Shown here one piece after another: positions 43,932 through 51,120 of a stretch of 52,875 nt of DNA. Position 1 is the first letter of the stretch. Each line of letters opens with the position of its first letter. This stretch comes from a virus, in IMG/VR virus record IMGVR_UViG_3300023174_000226, positions 1-52,875 of that record; one strand, given 5' to 3'. The notes beneath the pieces were generated by a model, which saw only the letters and a list, made by a program, of their open reading frames with translations, made no database searches and was not told the origin of the DNA. The position numbers were made by a program, and so were the translations under genes.

Positions 43932-44741
43932 ATGGCAAAAAATTTATTAAGTCAGGTAATGATTAAAAAGGTAGAAAGCAATCCAAACTCTAGACCATCA
44001 TTCCTGGACAAAGAAGCACTGATTGAAAAGATTAACTCTGGTTATACTGTCAATCGTGTAGACAAGTTTCAAACAAAGAAAACGTTTGCACCCAGTACTA
44101 TTGCATTCTCTCATGGAGAGTGTCCAAGGTACTGGTATTTAGCATTTGAGGGTGCAGTATTTACTGACAATGCAGATGCCTATGGTGGTGCAAACATGAC
44201 AGCAGGAACTAAGTCGCATGAACGCATTCAGTCCGCTATGAGCAATGTCCCAGGACTACTCGTTGATTCTGAATTTAAGATTACATACGACAGTCCACCA
44301 ATCTTTGGATACGGTGACGTTATTCTTAATTGGGAAGAAAAAGAATTGCTTGGCGAAATCAAGACAATGCCACACGAGGCATTTGAATATCGCAAATCTT
44401 CAGGTAAGCCAAAGGCTGGACACCTTGTTCAGTTGCTTATTTATATGAAGATTCTAAACAAGAGCAAAGCAGTTCTCATTTATGAAAACAAGAACAATCA
44501 CGAACTACTGATTTTTCCTGTTGAACTAAATGAGTATATGTATAAGTGGGTAGAGAACGCTTTTGAATGGATGAGAACAGTTCGTAAGGCTTGGGAAGAT
44601 AAAACCCTGCCTGAGAAAAATTATCGTTCTAATTCAAAGATATGCAAGACATGCCCTATACAAGCGGCTTGTGCTTCTGCAGGTTCTGGAGAGTTAAAGA
44701 TTCAATCTCTGGAGCCTTTAGATGAAAAACAAACACTGTAG
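43932..44741 (+). CDS. Cas4-like exonuclease (PD-(D/E)xK with iron-sulfur cysteines)
   Basis: 269 residues. The RecB-type nuclease motifs are all present: His96 (GTKSHERI), Asp129 (GYGDVIL), Glu142-x-Lys144 (GEIKT), and Gln167/Tyr171 (VQLLIY). Four cysteines, one early (Cys64 in GECPRYW) and three late (Cys238, Cys241, Cys247 in ICKTCPIQAAC), match the 4Fe-4S arrangement of Cas4 and AddB. It should degrade DNA ends to make single strands for the RecA-like protein. No CRISPR array or other cas gene is near, so the role is phage recombination rather than adaptation. It overlaps the next gene by 20 bases. Confidence 0.9.
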   Translation: MAKNLLSQVMIKKVESNPNSRPSFLDKEALIEKINSGYTVNRVDKFQTKKTFAPSTIAFSHGECPRYWYLAFEGAVFTDNADAYGGANMTAGTKSHERIQSAMSNVPGLLVDSEFKITYDSPPIFGYGDVILNWEEKELLGEIKTMPHEAFEYRKSSGKPKAGHLVQLLIYMKILNKSKAVLIYENKNNHELLIFPVELNEYMYKWVENAFEWMRTVRKAWEDKTLPEKNYRSNSKICKTCPIQAACASAGSGELKIQSLEPLDEKQTL

Positions 44742-45021
44742 TTGGTGCGATAAGCAATTCCAAACAAAATTATCTTATCAGATATACTGCTCTCCCGAAT
44801 GTAGGGAACAAGCAACAAGAGAAAAAATTGCTGAAAAATATCTAAGAGACAAGGTAAAGAAACGTGCTGGCAAAATTAGACTTTGTAAAAATTGTGGCAA
44901 AAATATGTCAATGTATACAGAAGAAACAATTTGTCAGGCATGCGATGTAAATCCAGACGATGTTAAAGATACTCTAAAAGAGATTAAGGATATTTTAAAT
45001 GGTAAAACTAAACTTGACTAA
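44722..45021 (+). CDS. double zinc-finger protein
   Basis: 99 residues, with GGAG 7 bases before the ATG inside the exonuclease gene. Two zinc sites are visible. The first is HCSWCDKQF with YCSPECR (residues 6-26). The second is RLCKNCGK with ICQACD (about 53-75). They are joined by a basic helix (QATREKIAEKYLRDKVKKRAGK). An acidic helix ends it. The first half resembles zinc fingers linked to phage HNH or recombination proteins, yet no nuclease core is present. DNA or protein binding in the recombination complex is likely. Confidence 0.72.
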   Translation: MKNKHCSWCDKQFQTKLSYQIYCSPECREQATREKIAEKYLRDKVKKRAGKIRLCKNCGKNMSMYTEETICQACDVNPDDVKDTLKEIKDILNGKTKLD

Positions 45022-45574
45022 AAAGCCAAAGCGTTTTTGTTCTATTGATGCAAGTACCAACAGCCTTGCTTTTGCTATCTTTGAAGATAAAAAAATCATT
45101 GCTTGTGGAAAAATTAACTTTGAAGGTATTACCACATACGACAAGGTTATGGATGCTGCTAAGAAAACTAAAGCATTCTTTGATAAGTTTGATTTTGATA
45201 CCATCATCATTGAACACACAGTATTTATGAACAGTCCTAAGACTGCTGCACAACTTGCTATGGTGCAAGGAGCATTGCTTGGGGCTGCTTCCATGTCTGG
45301 GGTAAAGAAAATTGGTTCAGTATCTCCTATGACTTGGCAGAACTTTATTGGCAATAAGAAGATAACCAAAGAAGAAAAGCATGAGATACAAAAGAAAAAT
45401 CCAGGCAAATCAGTTTCTTGGTTTAAAACTCAAGAACGAAATATTCGCAAACAAAGAACCATAAACTTTGTTAATATTAATTATGATAAACAATTGGATG
45501 ATGATGATGTTGCAGATGCTTGTGCAATTGGGCATTGGGCATTACATAATTGGGATAAGGCGTTTGGTTACTAA
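44999..45574 (+). CDS. RuvC-like Holliday junction resolvase
   Basis: 191 residues, with AAGGA before the ATG. The RNase H-like fold carries four acidic ligands. Asp17 is in FCSIDASTNSLAFAIF, Glu72 in TIIIEHTVFM, and Asp167-Asp170 with Asp173 are in LDDDDVADACAIG. It would cut four-way junctions left by recombination so that DNA can be packaged. It is longer than host RuvC owing to a basic insert (KKITKEEKHEIQKKNPGK...NIRKQR). It overlaps the zinc-finger gene before it, and its stop overlaps the small HTH gene after it. Confidence 0.85.
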   Translation: MVKLNLTKKPKRFCSIDASTNSLAFAIFEDKKIIACGKINFEGITTYDKVMDAAKKTKAFFDKFDFDTIIIEHTVFMNSPKTAAQLAMVQGALLGAASMSGVKKIGSVSPMTWQNFIGNKKITKEEKHEIQKKNPGKSVSWFKTQERNIRKQRTINFVNINYDKQLDDDDVADACAIGHWALHNWDKAFGY

Positions 45575-45729
45575 TGGCTAATAAGTTTTACACAAATGAA
45601 GCATGGCTTCGTAAAAGATTTTATCTGGATAAAAAGACACCAGAACAAATTGCCACAGAATGTGGAACAAGTGTTGAAACTATTTATGTCTATCTAGCCA
45701 AATTTGGATTAAGGAAATCAAAGAGGTAA
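45574..45729 (+). CDS. very small HTH protein before terminase
   Basis: 51 residues, ATG overlapping the resolvase stop (TAATG). It starts MANKFYTNEAWLRKRFYLD, and the second half KTPEQIATECGTSVETIYVYLAKFGLRK is a helix-turn-helix: a helix, the CGTSV turn, and a recognition helix. It ends KSKR. Such minimal HTH proteins bind DNA as accessory packaging or regulatory factors. Shine-Dalgarno AGAGG for the next gene lies in its last codons, so it is co-translated with the small terminase. Confidence 0.75.
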   Translation: MANKFYTNEAWLRKRFYLDKKTPEQIATECGTSVETIYVYLAKFGLRKSKR

Positions 45730-45732
45730 GAA

Positions 45733-46266
45733 ATGTCAATTGAAGATTTAACAGTAGAGCATCTTGATGAGATGAATAAGGTTGTGGAGAAATATCTCCA
45801 GGGTGAAGAGCCTACCCAAATATCTAAAGAACTTGCACTACCAAGACAAAAGGTAGTAGCACATATTAACCAGTGGCGTGTTATGGCTTCTGACAACGCT
45901 GCAATTCGTGCTCGTGCCAAAGAAGCCCTTGTAGGTGCAGATACACATTATAATAAACTAATTAGTAAAGCATATGAGGTTATGGATGATGCAACTACAG
46001 TTGCTAATCTTGGTGCGAAGACTGCTGCAATTAAACTTGTTATGGATATTGAAAGCAAACGTATTGACATGCTTCAAAAAGCAGGTCTACTAGAGAATAA
46101 AGAACTTGCAGAAGAGATGCTAGAGATTGAACGTAAACAGGATATCCTTGTTGGTATTCTTAGAGATATTGCAAGTGAATATCCGCAGGTACGAGATGAG
46201 ATTATGCGTAGACTATCGCAGGTATCTAAAGAACAAGAGGTAATTACAATTGTCAATGTTCAATGA
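45733..46266 (+). CDS. terS: terminase small subunit
   Basis: 177 residues. It recognises phage DNA and regulates the large subunit. Residues 8-60 include an HTH (EMNKVVEKYLQGEEPTQISKELALPRQKVVAHINQW). Long helices follow (AIRARAKEALVGADTHYNKLISKAYEVMDDA, KTAAIKLVMDIESKRIDMLQKAGLLENKELAEEMLEIERKQDIL), fitting the oligomerisation core. The C-terminus (ITIVNVQ) would contact the large subunit. It overlaps the large-subunit gene by 17 bases, the classic order. Confidence 0.87.
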   Translation: MSIEDLTVEHLDEMNKVVEKYLQGEEPTQISKELALPRQKVVAHINQWRVMASDNAAIRARAKEALVGADTHYNKLISKAYEVMDDATTVANLGAKTAAIKLVMDIESKRIDMLQKAGLLENKELAEEMLEIERKQDILVGILRDIASEYPQVRDEIMRRLSQVSKEQEVITIVNVQ

Positions 46267-48049
46267 TTTCTTTGAAGTCCTAAAAAGTAATGTATTTGCA
46301 GAAAATCCAGTAGATGTAAAAACATTTGTTGAGGGTGAAGACTATCTTGCACAACCACAGTTATCTCAAATACAATATGACATTGTTGAAGCAATGTCTC
46401 AAATCTATAGGTTAGAAGAAGTCATTGAACTTTTGGGGGAAGAAGAGGGTCGCAGATACTACAATAAGTATACTAAGAATGAAGTTATCCTACAACTTGG
46501 TAAAGGTTCTGGTAAAGACTTTGTTTCTACTGTTGCTTGTTGCTATATCGTTTATAAACTACTTTGTCTTAAAGACCCTGCTCGTTATTTTGGTAAGCCA
46601 TCTGGAGATGCCATTGATATTATTAACATTGCTATTAACGCACAACAGGCTAAAAACGTTTTTTTTAAAGGCTTTAAAACAAAAATTGAAAAATCTCCCT
46701 GGTTTGCTGGTAAATATTATGCAAAGGTAGATAGCATTGAGTTTAATAATGCTATTACTGTTTATTCTGGACACTCAGAACGTGAATCCCATGAAGGTCT
46801 TAACCTTATCTTAGCAGTACTAGATGAGATTTCTGGTTTTGCACAAGAGGTTGGAACTGGTAACGACCAAGGAAAGACCGCAGATAACATCTATAAAGCC
46901 TTCCGTGCCTCCGTAGATTCTCGCTTTCCAGACTTGGGAAAAGTAGCCCTACTATCCTTTCCACGCTTCCCTGGGGACTTTATTAGCCAGAGATACGATG
47001 CTGTTATTGCTGAAAAAGAAGTGGTAACAAAGAAGCATAAGTTTATTATGAATCCAGAATTACCAGAAGATGCAGAAGGAAATACCCTTGAGATTGAATG
47101 GGATGAGGATACTATCTTATCTTATAAGTTCCCTGGAATGTTTGCTATCAAGCGACCAACTTGGGTTGTAAACCCTACTCGTAAAGTTGACGATTTTAAA
47201 TTAGCCTTTTATACAGACCTTGGAGATGCTATGCAACGTTTTGCTTGTGTGCCAACCTATATGTCTGATGCCTTCTTTAAGCAAACGGAAAAAGTAAGAG
47301 CATGCATGACCATCAGAAACCCCATTGACCCATCTAAAAGATTTGACCCATCATTTAAGCCAGACCCAGACAAGAAGTATTTTGTACATGCTGACCTTGC
47401 ACAGAAGCACGACAAGTGTGCTGTGGCTATTGCTCACGTTGAAAAGTGGGTAAATATTCAGGTAGTTAAAGACTATCAGCAAGTAGCACCTATCGTAGTA
47501 GTAGATGCAGTAGTATATTGGGAGCCAAGAGTAGAAGGACCTGTTAACCTTTCAGAAGTTAAGCAGTGGATTCAAAATCTACGCAGACAGGGTTTTGACA
47601 TTGGAATGGTATCTTTTGACCGTTGGCAGTCATTCGATATCCAAAATGAACTAAAGCAAGTTGGAATTAAAACTGAAACTGTTTCTGTTGCTAAGAAACA
47701 CTATGAAGATATGGCTATGCTTGTATATGAGGAAAGACTTGCTATGCCAGCCATTGAGTTGCTTTATGAAGAACTTACAGAACTAAAGATTATGAAGGGT
47801 AATCGTGTAGACCACCCTAGAAAATCCTCTAAAGACTTGGCAGATGCTGTTTGTGGTGCTATCTTTGGTGCTATCTCGCATACACCTAAAGACTTAAATC
47901 AAATGGTAGAGATTCACGAGTTTAGAGATATTCGTAAAAAGACTGAAGAAATGCATGATTTTGATAAGCGTAATATTATTGAACGCAATAAGCCAGAACA
48001 AAAAGACTTGGATGCTTACTTTAAACAGTTCAACATAAATATAATGTAG
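46250..48049 (+). CDS. terL: terminase large subunit (ATPase-nuclease)
   Basis: 599 residues from TTG 46250, which lies 9 bases after AAGAGG; an ATG at 46256 in the same frame is the alternative. It cuts concatemers and pumps DNA into the head. Walker A is GKGSGKD (84-90) and Walker B is ILAVLDEIS (Asp192-Glu193). The RNase H-like nuclease has Asp382 (VHADLAQKHD), Asp457 (VSFDRWQ) and Asp529/Asp532 (SSKDLADAV). Motifs, lengths and spacing fit a complete enzyme. The next promoter begins on the base after the stop codon. Confidence 0.95.
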   Translation: MSMFNDFFEVLKSNVFAENPVDVKTFVEGEDYLAQPQLSQIQYDIVEAMSQIYRLEEVIELLGEEEGRRYYNKYTKNEVILQLGKGSGKDFVSTVACCYIVYKLLCLKDPARYFGKPSGDAIDIINIAINAQQAKNVFFKGFKTKIEKSPWFAGKYYAKVDSIEFNNAITVYSGHSERESHEGLNLILAVLDEISGFAQEVGTGNDQGKTADNIYKAFRASVDSRFPDLGKVALLSFPRFPGDFISQRYDAVIAEKEVVTKKHKFIMNPELPEDAEGNTLEIEWDEDTILSYKFPGMFAIKRPTWVVNPTRKVDDFKLAFYTDLGDAMQRFACVPTYMSDAFFKQTEKVRACMTIRNPIDPSKRFDPSFKPDPDKKYFVHADLAQKHDKCAVAIAHVEKWVNIQVVKDYQQVAPIVVVDAVVYWEPRVEGPVNLSEVKQWIQNLRRQGFDIGMVSFDRWQSFDIQNELKQVGIKTETVSVAKKHYEDMAMLVYEERLAMPAIELLYEELTELKIMKGNRVDHPRKSSKDLADAVCGAIFGAISHTPKDLNQMVEIHEFRDIRKKTEEMHDFDKRNIIERNKPEQKDLDAYFKQFNINIM

Positions 48050-48058
48050 TGGTATAAT
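48050..48058 (+). promoter_or_regulatory. extended -10 promoter of the PA14/holin operon
   Basis: TGG plus TATAAT at 48053-48058, right after the terL stop. The expected transcript start is near 48065, within the hairpin at 48062-48083. Confidence 0.7.
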
Positions 48059-48061
48059 AGT

Positions 48062-48083
48062 CTTGTTGGGCACTTCCAACAAG
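48062..48083 (+). promoter_or_regulatory. hairpin overlapping the Shine-Dalgarno of the PA14 gene
   Basis: CTTGTTGG (48062-48069) pairs perfectly with CCAACAAG (48076-48083) around a 6-base loop. The last three bases (AAG) begin the Shine-Dalgarno AAGGAGA (48081-48087). Read-through RNA from terL would carry the full stem; RNA from the promoter at 48053 would lose about three pairs. Confidence 0.6.
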
Positions 48084-48093
48084 GAGACTACAA

Positions 48094-50034
48094 ATTAATA
48101 ACAAAACCTCAAGATTTATACTAGCAATATTTTTAGCCTTTTCCTGTTTATTTTTTCCATCAACAGCCTCTGCAGAAACAAGGGCTGAGTATGATGCAGT
48201 TGTAGCAGAAGCACAGGCTCTAGTTGACGCTACCAAAACCGCTTTGACAGTTGCTCAAGAAGCATACCAGACAGCCTTGAATGAAAAGACTACAATAGAT
48301 TCCACGGTAGAGTCAAATAAAACAATTTTAGATAATGTAATTCTAGATGTTCAAAGTAAGCAATTGCTGGTAGATAAAGCACAAGTAGCCTTAGATTTGG
48401 CTAGAGAAGACTACAATACAAAATTAATTTCAGACCCTAACTGGATTAGACCTGACAAAGAAGTCACACAAACCATTGATGTTCCATATACAGTTCAAGT
48501 TCCATATACAGAGTTAGTTCCAAGAACAGAACTTGTACCGAGAACAATCCTAGTTCCTAATACAAGGATGGAGTCTTATTTAGATTATGAGCCAGTGGAA
48601 GTCACAACTCTAGTTCCAGGTGGACTTACAGCAACTTCTTACAACAGACAGGGATATAACAATGCCCCACCACTACCAACAGAAACAGAAACACCACTAT
48701 CAACTAAGAATGTTCCTAACATTGATTTTCAATGGGGCAGTGGTTTAGTTTTAAACTCTGGAAAGGCTGAAGATGTTTTAGTAAAATTTGAAGGTAACCT
48801 CATGGTTCCACAAGATGGATGGTATAGTTTTTATGCTCCAGGAGATGACGGAGTTAAGTTAACAATTGCTGGCATGAGCCTTATCAATGATTGGCGTGAC
48901 AAAGGTGGAGGTGGCAGCACTTCACAAGAAGTATGGATTAGAGCAGGTATTTTCTATCCAACTACACTATACTATTATGAAAATGGTGGTGGAGCATGGG
49001 TACAACTTTATTCAAAAATTTCTGGTGGTAGTATGCAAATTGTTCCTGCATCATGGTTTGGAGAAAGAACAGTAACAGAAATAGTATATCAACCAGTTGT
49101 AAAGTACTATGAGGTAACTTATTACACAGAAGAAACAGTTTACGATGAGGTAGTTGTCTATGATGAAATAACTTTTTATAGAGAAGAAACTAGATATAGA
49201 AAAGAAGATATCATTATTATTGTTCCAGATGAGGATGCTACTGCCCCACTAATCAATGACCCAGGATTGCTGTTGGTTGTTGGCATAGCACAAAATAACT
49301 TAGATGAAAAACAATCTACTTTGTTATTTGCAATATCAGATAGGGAGAAACTGCAACAGGATTATGAGTCATCTTTGTTAGTTCAAACAGAAAAAGCAGG
49401 TATAATTGAAGTAGCATCTCAGGATGTAATAACAAAACAGGAGGAATTAGTTGCAGTCCAACAAGAACTTGACTCCATTCCACCTTACGAAGAGCCAGCA
49501 CCTACACCTACGGAGACCAAGGAACCTGTTGAAAAGCCAACAGAAGTTATCCCAGAACCGCTACCAGACCCAGAGCCGCCAGTGTCCCCCGAACCCAATC
49601 AACCTGAGTTACCAGTAGATGTAGCCACGGTAGACCCACAATCACTTTCAAATGAACAAGTAGCAGAACTTATATCTGTAGCAAATGAAATTCTAAATAA
49701 TTCAGAACAAGGCTCACCAGAATATGAACAGGCTCTTGACGCTCTATTTGTAGCAGCCCAAGCAGATGACATTGTAATCTCTGAAGAACTTGCAGCCATT
49801 CCAGGAGCAGCAGCATTGGTTGGTGCAATTAACTTTATGGGTAACGTTGGTTCTGACATGTCTCCAAAAGTAAGAGAAGAATCTAAAAAGATTGTTGTTA
49901 CAGCAGTTGTTGCTGTTGGAGCAGCAGTCAACGCAGCAACAGGAGCAGCACTTTCTGCAGCAGCACCATCAGCCGCAGCATCTGCATCAGCAGGTGGCTC
50001 AGGTGGAACATCAAGTAGAAGGAGGAACGATTAA
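48094..50034 (+). CDS. secreted, membrane-anchored PA14-domain protein with an AUU start
   Basis: 646 residues if it starts at ATT 48094, 6 bases after AAGGAGA (48081-48087). No ATG, GTG or TTG occurs in frame between the upstream stops (48055, 48058) and a TTG at 48244, which would discard the signal peptide. From ATT, residues 1-27 are a clear signal peptide (KTSRFILAIFLAFSCLFF, cleavage after ASA). A helical region (about 30-105), Val-Pro-Tyr/Arg-Thr repeats, a PA14-like sugar-binding domain (about 182-308: GLVLNSG, GWYSFYAPGDDGVKLTI, NDWRDKGG) and Tyr/Glu-rich repeats follow. Then come a helix, a Pro/Glu stalk, an Ala/Val membrane-like segment near 600-635, and a basic end. It precedes two holin-like genes; a role at the cell surface during lysis, release or exclusion is inferred. 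Confidence 0.72.
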   Translation: MNNKTSRFILAIFLAFSCLFFPSTASAETRAEYDAVVAEAQALVDATKTALTVAQEAYQTALNEKTTIDSTVESNKTILDNVILDVQSKQLLVDKAQVALDLAREDYNTKLISDPNWIRPDKEVTQTIDVPYTVQVPYTELVPRTELVPRTILVPNTRMESYLDYEPVEVTTLVPGGLTATSYNRQGYNNAPPLPTETETPLSTKNVPNIDFQWGSGLVLNSGKAEDVLVKFEGNLMVPQDGWYSFYAPGDDGVKLTIAGMSLINDWRDKGGGGSTSQEVWIRAGIFYPTTLYYYENGGGAWVQLYSKISGGSMQIVPASWFGERTVTEIVYQPVVKYYEVTYYTEETVYDEVVVYDEITFYREETRYRKEDIIIIVPDEDATAPLINDPGLLLVVGIAQNNLDEKQSTLLFAISDREKLQQDYESSLLVQTEKAGIIEVASQDVITKQEELVAVQQELDSIPPYEEPAPTPTETKEPVEKPTEVIPEPLPDPEPPVSPEPNQPELPVDVATVDPQSLSNEQVAELISVANEILNNSEQGSPEYEQALDALFVAAQADDIVISEELAAIPGAAALVGAINFMGNVGSDMSPKVREESKKIVVTAVVAVGAAVNAATGAALSAAAPSAAASASAGGSGGTSSRRRND

Positions 50035-50213
50035 TGAAAAAATTTTTAAATGACCTATTGGGTCAAGCATGGACACTCCTTGGTATGTTTGTAGCATGGC
50101 TGGTTCTTGAGGGTTCTGCAAAAGAAGTTGTAGGATATGCCATCATTGGAACATCTGTTCTATGGATGATTACTTATCCACTTAGAAATCCAAAAGACAA
50201 GGAGGAAGAATAA
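50034..50213 (+). CDS. holin-like small membrane protein
   Basis: 59 residues; AAGGAGG (50019-50025) 8 bases before an ATG that overlaps the PA14 stop (TAATG). Two hydrophobic segments are seen, AWTLLGMFVAWLVLEG and VVGYAIIGTSVLWMITYPL, with a charged C-terminus RNPKDKEEE. Short proteins with two membrane spans beside an endolysin are typical holins. Either this or the next gene, or both, should set lysis timing. It is coupled by TAATG to the next gene. Confidence 0.7.
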   Translation: MKKFLNDLLGQAWTLLGMFVAWLVLEGSAKEVVGYAIIGTSVLWMITYPLRNPKDKEEE

Positions 50214-50506
50214 TGAGACTATTTGGTAATGTATTTATGCGTATTGTTGCTACCTTTGTTGCTTCTGCACTTGGTGTAGTTGGTGCTGGTAGCGTAGCAA
50301 GCGGTATTAGTGGTGTCGAGATTCCTATTTGGTTTAGTGCTGTAATGGGTGGTATCTTGGCAGTAGCAAAGGTAGTAGAGTTACTAGCCTTAGCATTCCT
50401 TGAAGATGGCAAACTATCTCGTAATGAGATTAATGCTGCTTTCCGTCAGACTATTGCTCTTAAAGATGTAGCACAAGACGAAGAGACATCTAAGCCTAAG
50501 AAATAA
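50213..50506 (+). CDS. second holin-like membrane protein
   Basis: 97 residues with two hydrophobic segments: VFMRIVATFVASALGVVGAGSVASG and IPIWFSAVMGGILAVAKVVELLALAFLEDG. It ends with a charged cytoplasmic tail (KLSRNEINAAFRQ, DEETSKPKK). The IPIW...AVAKVVE pattern resembles holins of actinophages. It overlaps the previous holin-like gene, so the two may form a holin/antiholin pair. A large terminator-like hairpin follows its stop. Confidence 0.75.
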   Translation: MRLFGNVFMRIVATFVASALGVVGAGSVASGISGVEIPIWFSAVMGGILAVAKVVELLALAFLEDGKLSRNEINAAFRQTIALKDVAQDEETSKPKK

Positions 50507-50507
50507 C

Positions 50508-50536
50508 TTGACAAACCCCTTTCGGTAGTTTATAAT
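50508..50536 (+). promoter_or_regulatory. consensus sigma70 promoter
   Basis: TTGACA at 50508-50513, exactly 17 bases, TATAAT at 50531-50536: the best sigma70 match in the window. The -10 lies in the loop of the hairpin at 50513-50561. Confidence 0.85.
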
Positions 50537-50561
50537 AGATATAGACCTGAAAGGGGTTTTT
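50513..50561 (+). terminator. terminator-like hairpin with a promoter in its loop
   Basis: AAACCCCTTTC (50513-50523) pairs with GAAAGGGGTTT (50549-50559), ending in a T run. GGT/ACC can extend the stem inward. It follows the holin operon. The right arm also holds the Shine-Dalgarno GAAAGGGG (50549-50556) of the next gene, so read-through RNA would mask it while RNA from the internal promoter cannot. Confidence 0.65.
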
Positions 50562-50563
50562 CT

Positions 50564-50803
50564 ATGTCAATGACTTTTGACGAATGGCTACAACATGGCT
50601 TAACACAAGGATGGGTTGGTCCTGCTGTATGCAGTACACACGATGGAATTCCTACCACTAGAGATGAAGATTTAGAGTGGGAAACTGGAGACCCATGCAT
50701 CCATGTATTGAGATTGTATGAAGATGAAGCAACCAAGTTGGCTGTGGAAGAAAATCATGCTCCGTCTGTATGGCGAGCAACAAATAGTGGTTACACTGTA
50801 TAA
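50564..50803 (+). CDS. small conserved actinophage-type protein, unknown function
   Basis: 79 residues. Pattern: TFDEWLQHGLTQGWVGPAVCSTHDGIPTT, then WETGDPCIHVLRLYED and VEENHAPSVWRATN. I recognise this layout (a Trp-rich start, VCSTHDG, DPCIHVLRLY and the NHAPSxWR end) from actinobacteriophage genomes, where it has no known function. Cys, His and Asp residues could bind a metal. It is made from the promoter in the hairpin loop, with GAAAGGGG 7 bases before the ATG. Confidence 0.8.
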   Translation: MSMTFDEWLQHGLTQGWVGPAVCSTHDGIPTTRDEDLEWETGDPCIHVLRLYEDEATKLAVEENHAPSVWRATNSGYTV

Positions 50804-50812
50804 TTAAATAAT

Positions 50813-50885
50813 TGGGCATTAACTCAGTTGGCAGAGTGTTCGACTGTTAATCGAAATGTCCCTGGTTCGAACCCAGGATGCCCAG
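50813..50885 (+). tRNA. tRNA-Asn (anticodon GTT)
   Basis: A full cloverleaf: acceptor TGGGCAT/ATGCCCA, D stem ACTC/GAGT, anticodon stem TTCGA/TCGAA with loop CTGTTAA, T stem CCTGG/CCAGG with loop TTCGAAC, discriminator G. It reads AAC/AAT, codons heavily used in the Asn-rich tail genes. Confidence 0.93.
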
Positions 50886-50982
50886 CAGAGACCAGACACG
50901 CAGACTTAGATTCGGTGGCTTAACAGAAATACTAGTAAAGACTGTTACAGATGTTGTTCCTATCTGGGTTGTCAAGGAGCAT
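50886..50982 (+). other. spacer between the tRNAs, no gene seen
   Basis: 97 bases with no open frame of note and no T-arm (GGTTCAA-type) sequence. It has short pairing possibilities only. It is probably trimmed away when the two tRNAs are processed. Confidence 0.5.
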
Positions 50983-51054
50983 GCCACCTTAACTCAGCGG
51001 TAGAGTGCCATACTTGTAATATGGAGGTCAACAGTTCAAATCTGTTAGGTGGCT
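50983..51054 (+). tRNA. tRNA-Thr (anticodon TGT)
   Basis: Cloverleaf: acceptor GCCACCT/AGGTGGC, D stem ACTC/GAGT, anticodon stem CCATA/TATGG with loop CTTGTAA, T stem AACAG/CTGTT with loop TTCAAAT, discriminator T. It reads ACA, a very common Thr codon in these phage genes. Confidence 0.93.
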
Positions 51055-51062
51055 CCGATGGA

Positions 51063-51071
51063 TGTTATAAT
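51063..51071 (+). promoter_or_regulatory. extended -10 promoter of the endolysin
   Basis: TGT plus TATAAT at 51066-51071, just after tRNA-Thr. It leads to Shine-Dalgarno GAAAGGAAG (51105-51113) and the ATG at 51121. Confidence 0.68.
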
Positions 51072-51120
51072 AGTATTACTATGAACATTCATAGAATACA
51101 TCTTGAAAGGAAGTATTATA

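Noticed and set aside
43932-44741. Cas4-like gene as part of a CRISPR system
   Set aside because: No repeat array and no other cas gene is present; the neighbours are RecA-like, zinc-finger and RuvC-like recombination genes.
48244-48246. TTG at 48244 as start of the PA14 protein
   Set aside because: It has no Shine-Dalgarno and would delete a clear signal peptide encoded just upstream.
50886-50982. A third tRNA between tRNA-Asn and tRNA-Thr
   Set aside because: No T-arm consensus and no 7-bp acceptor pairing could be found.
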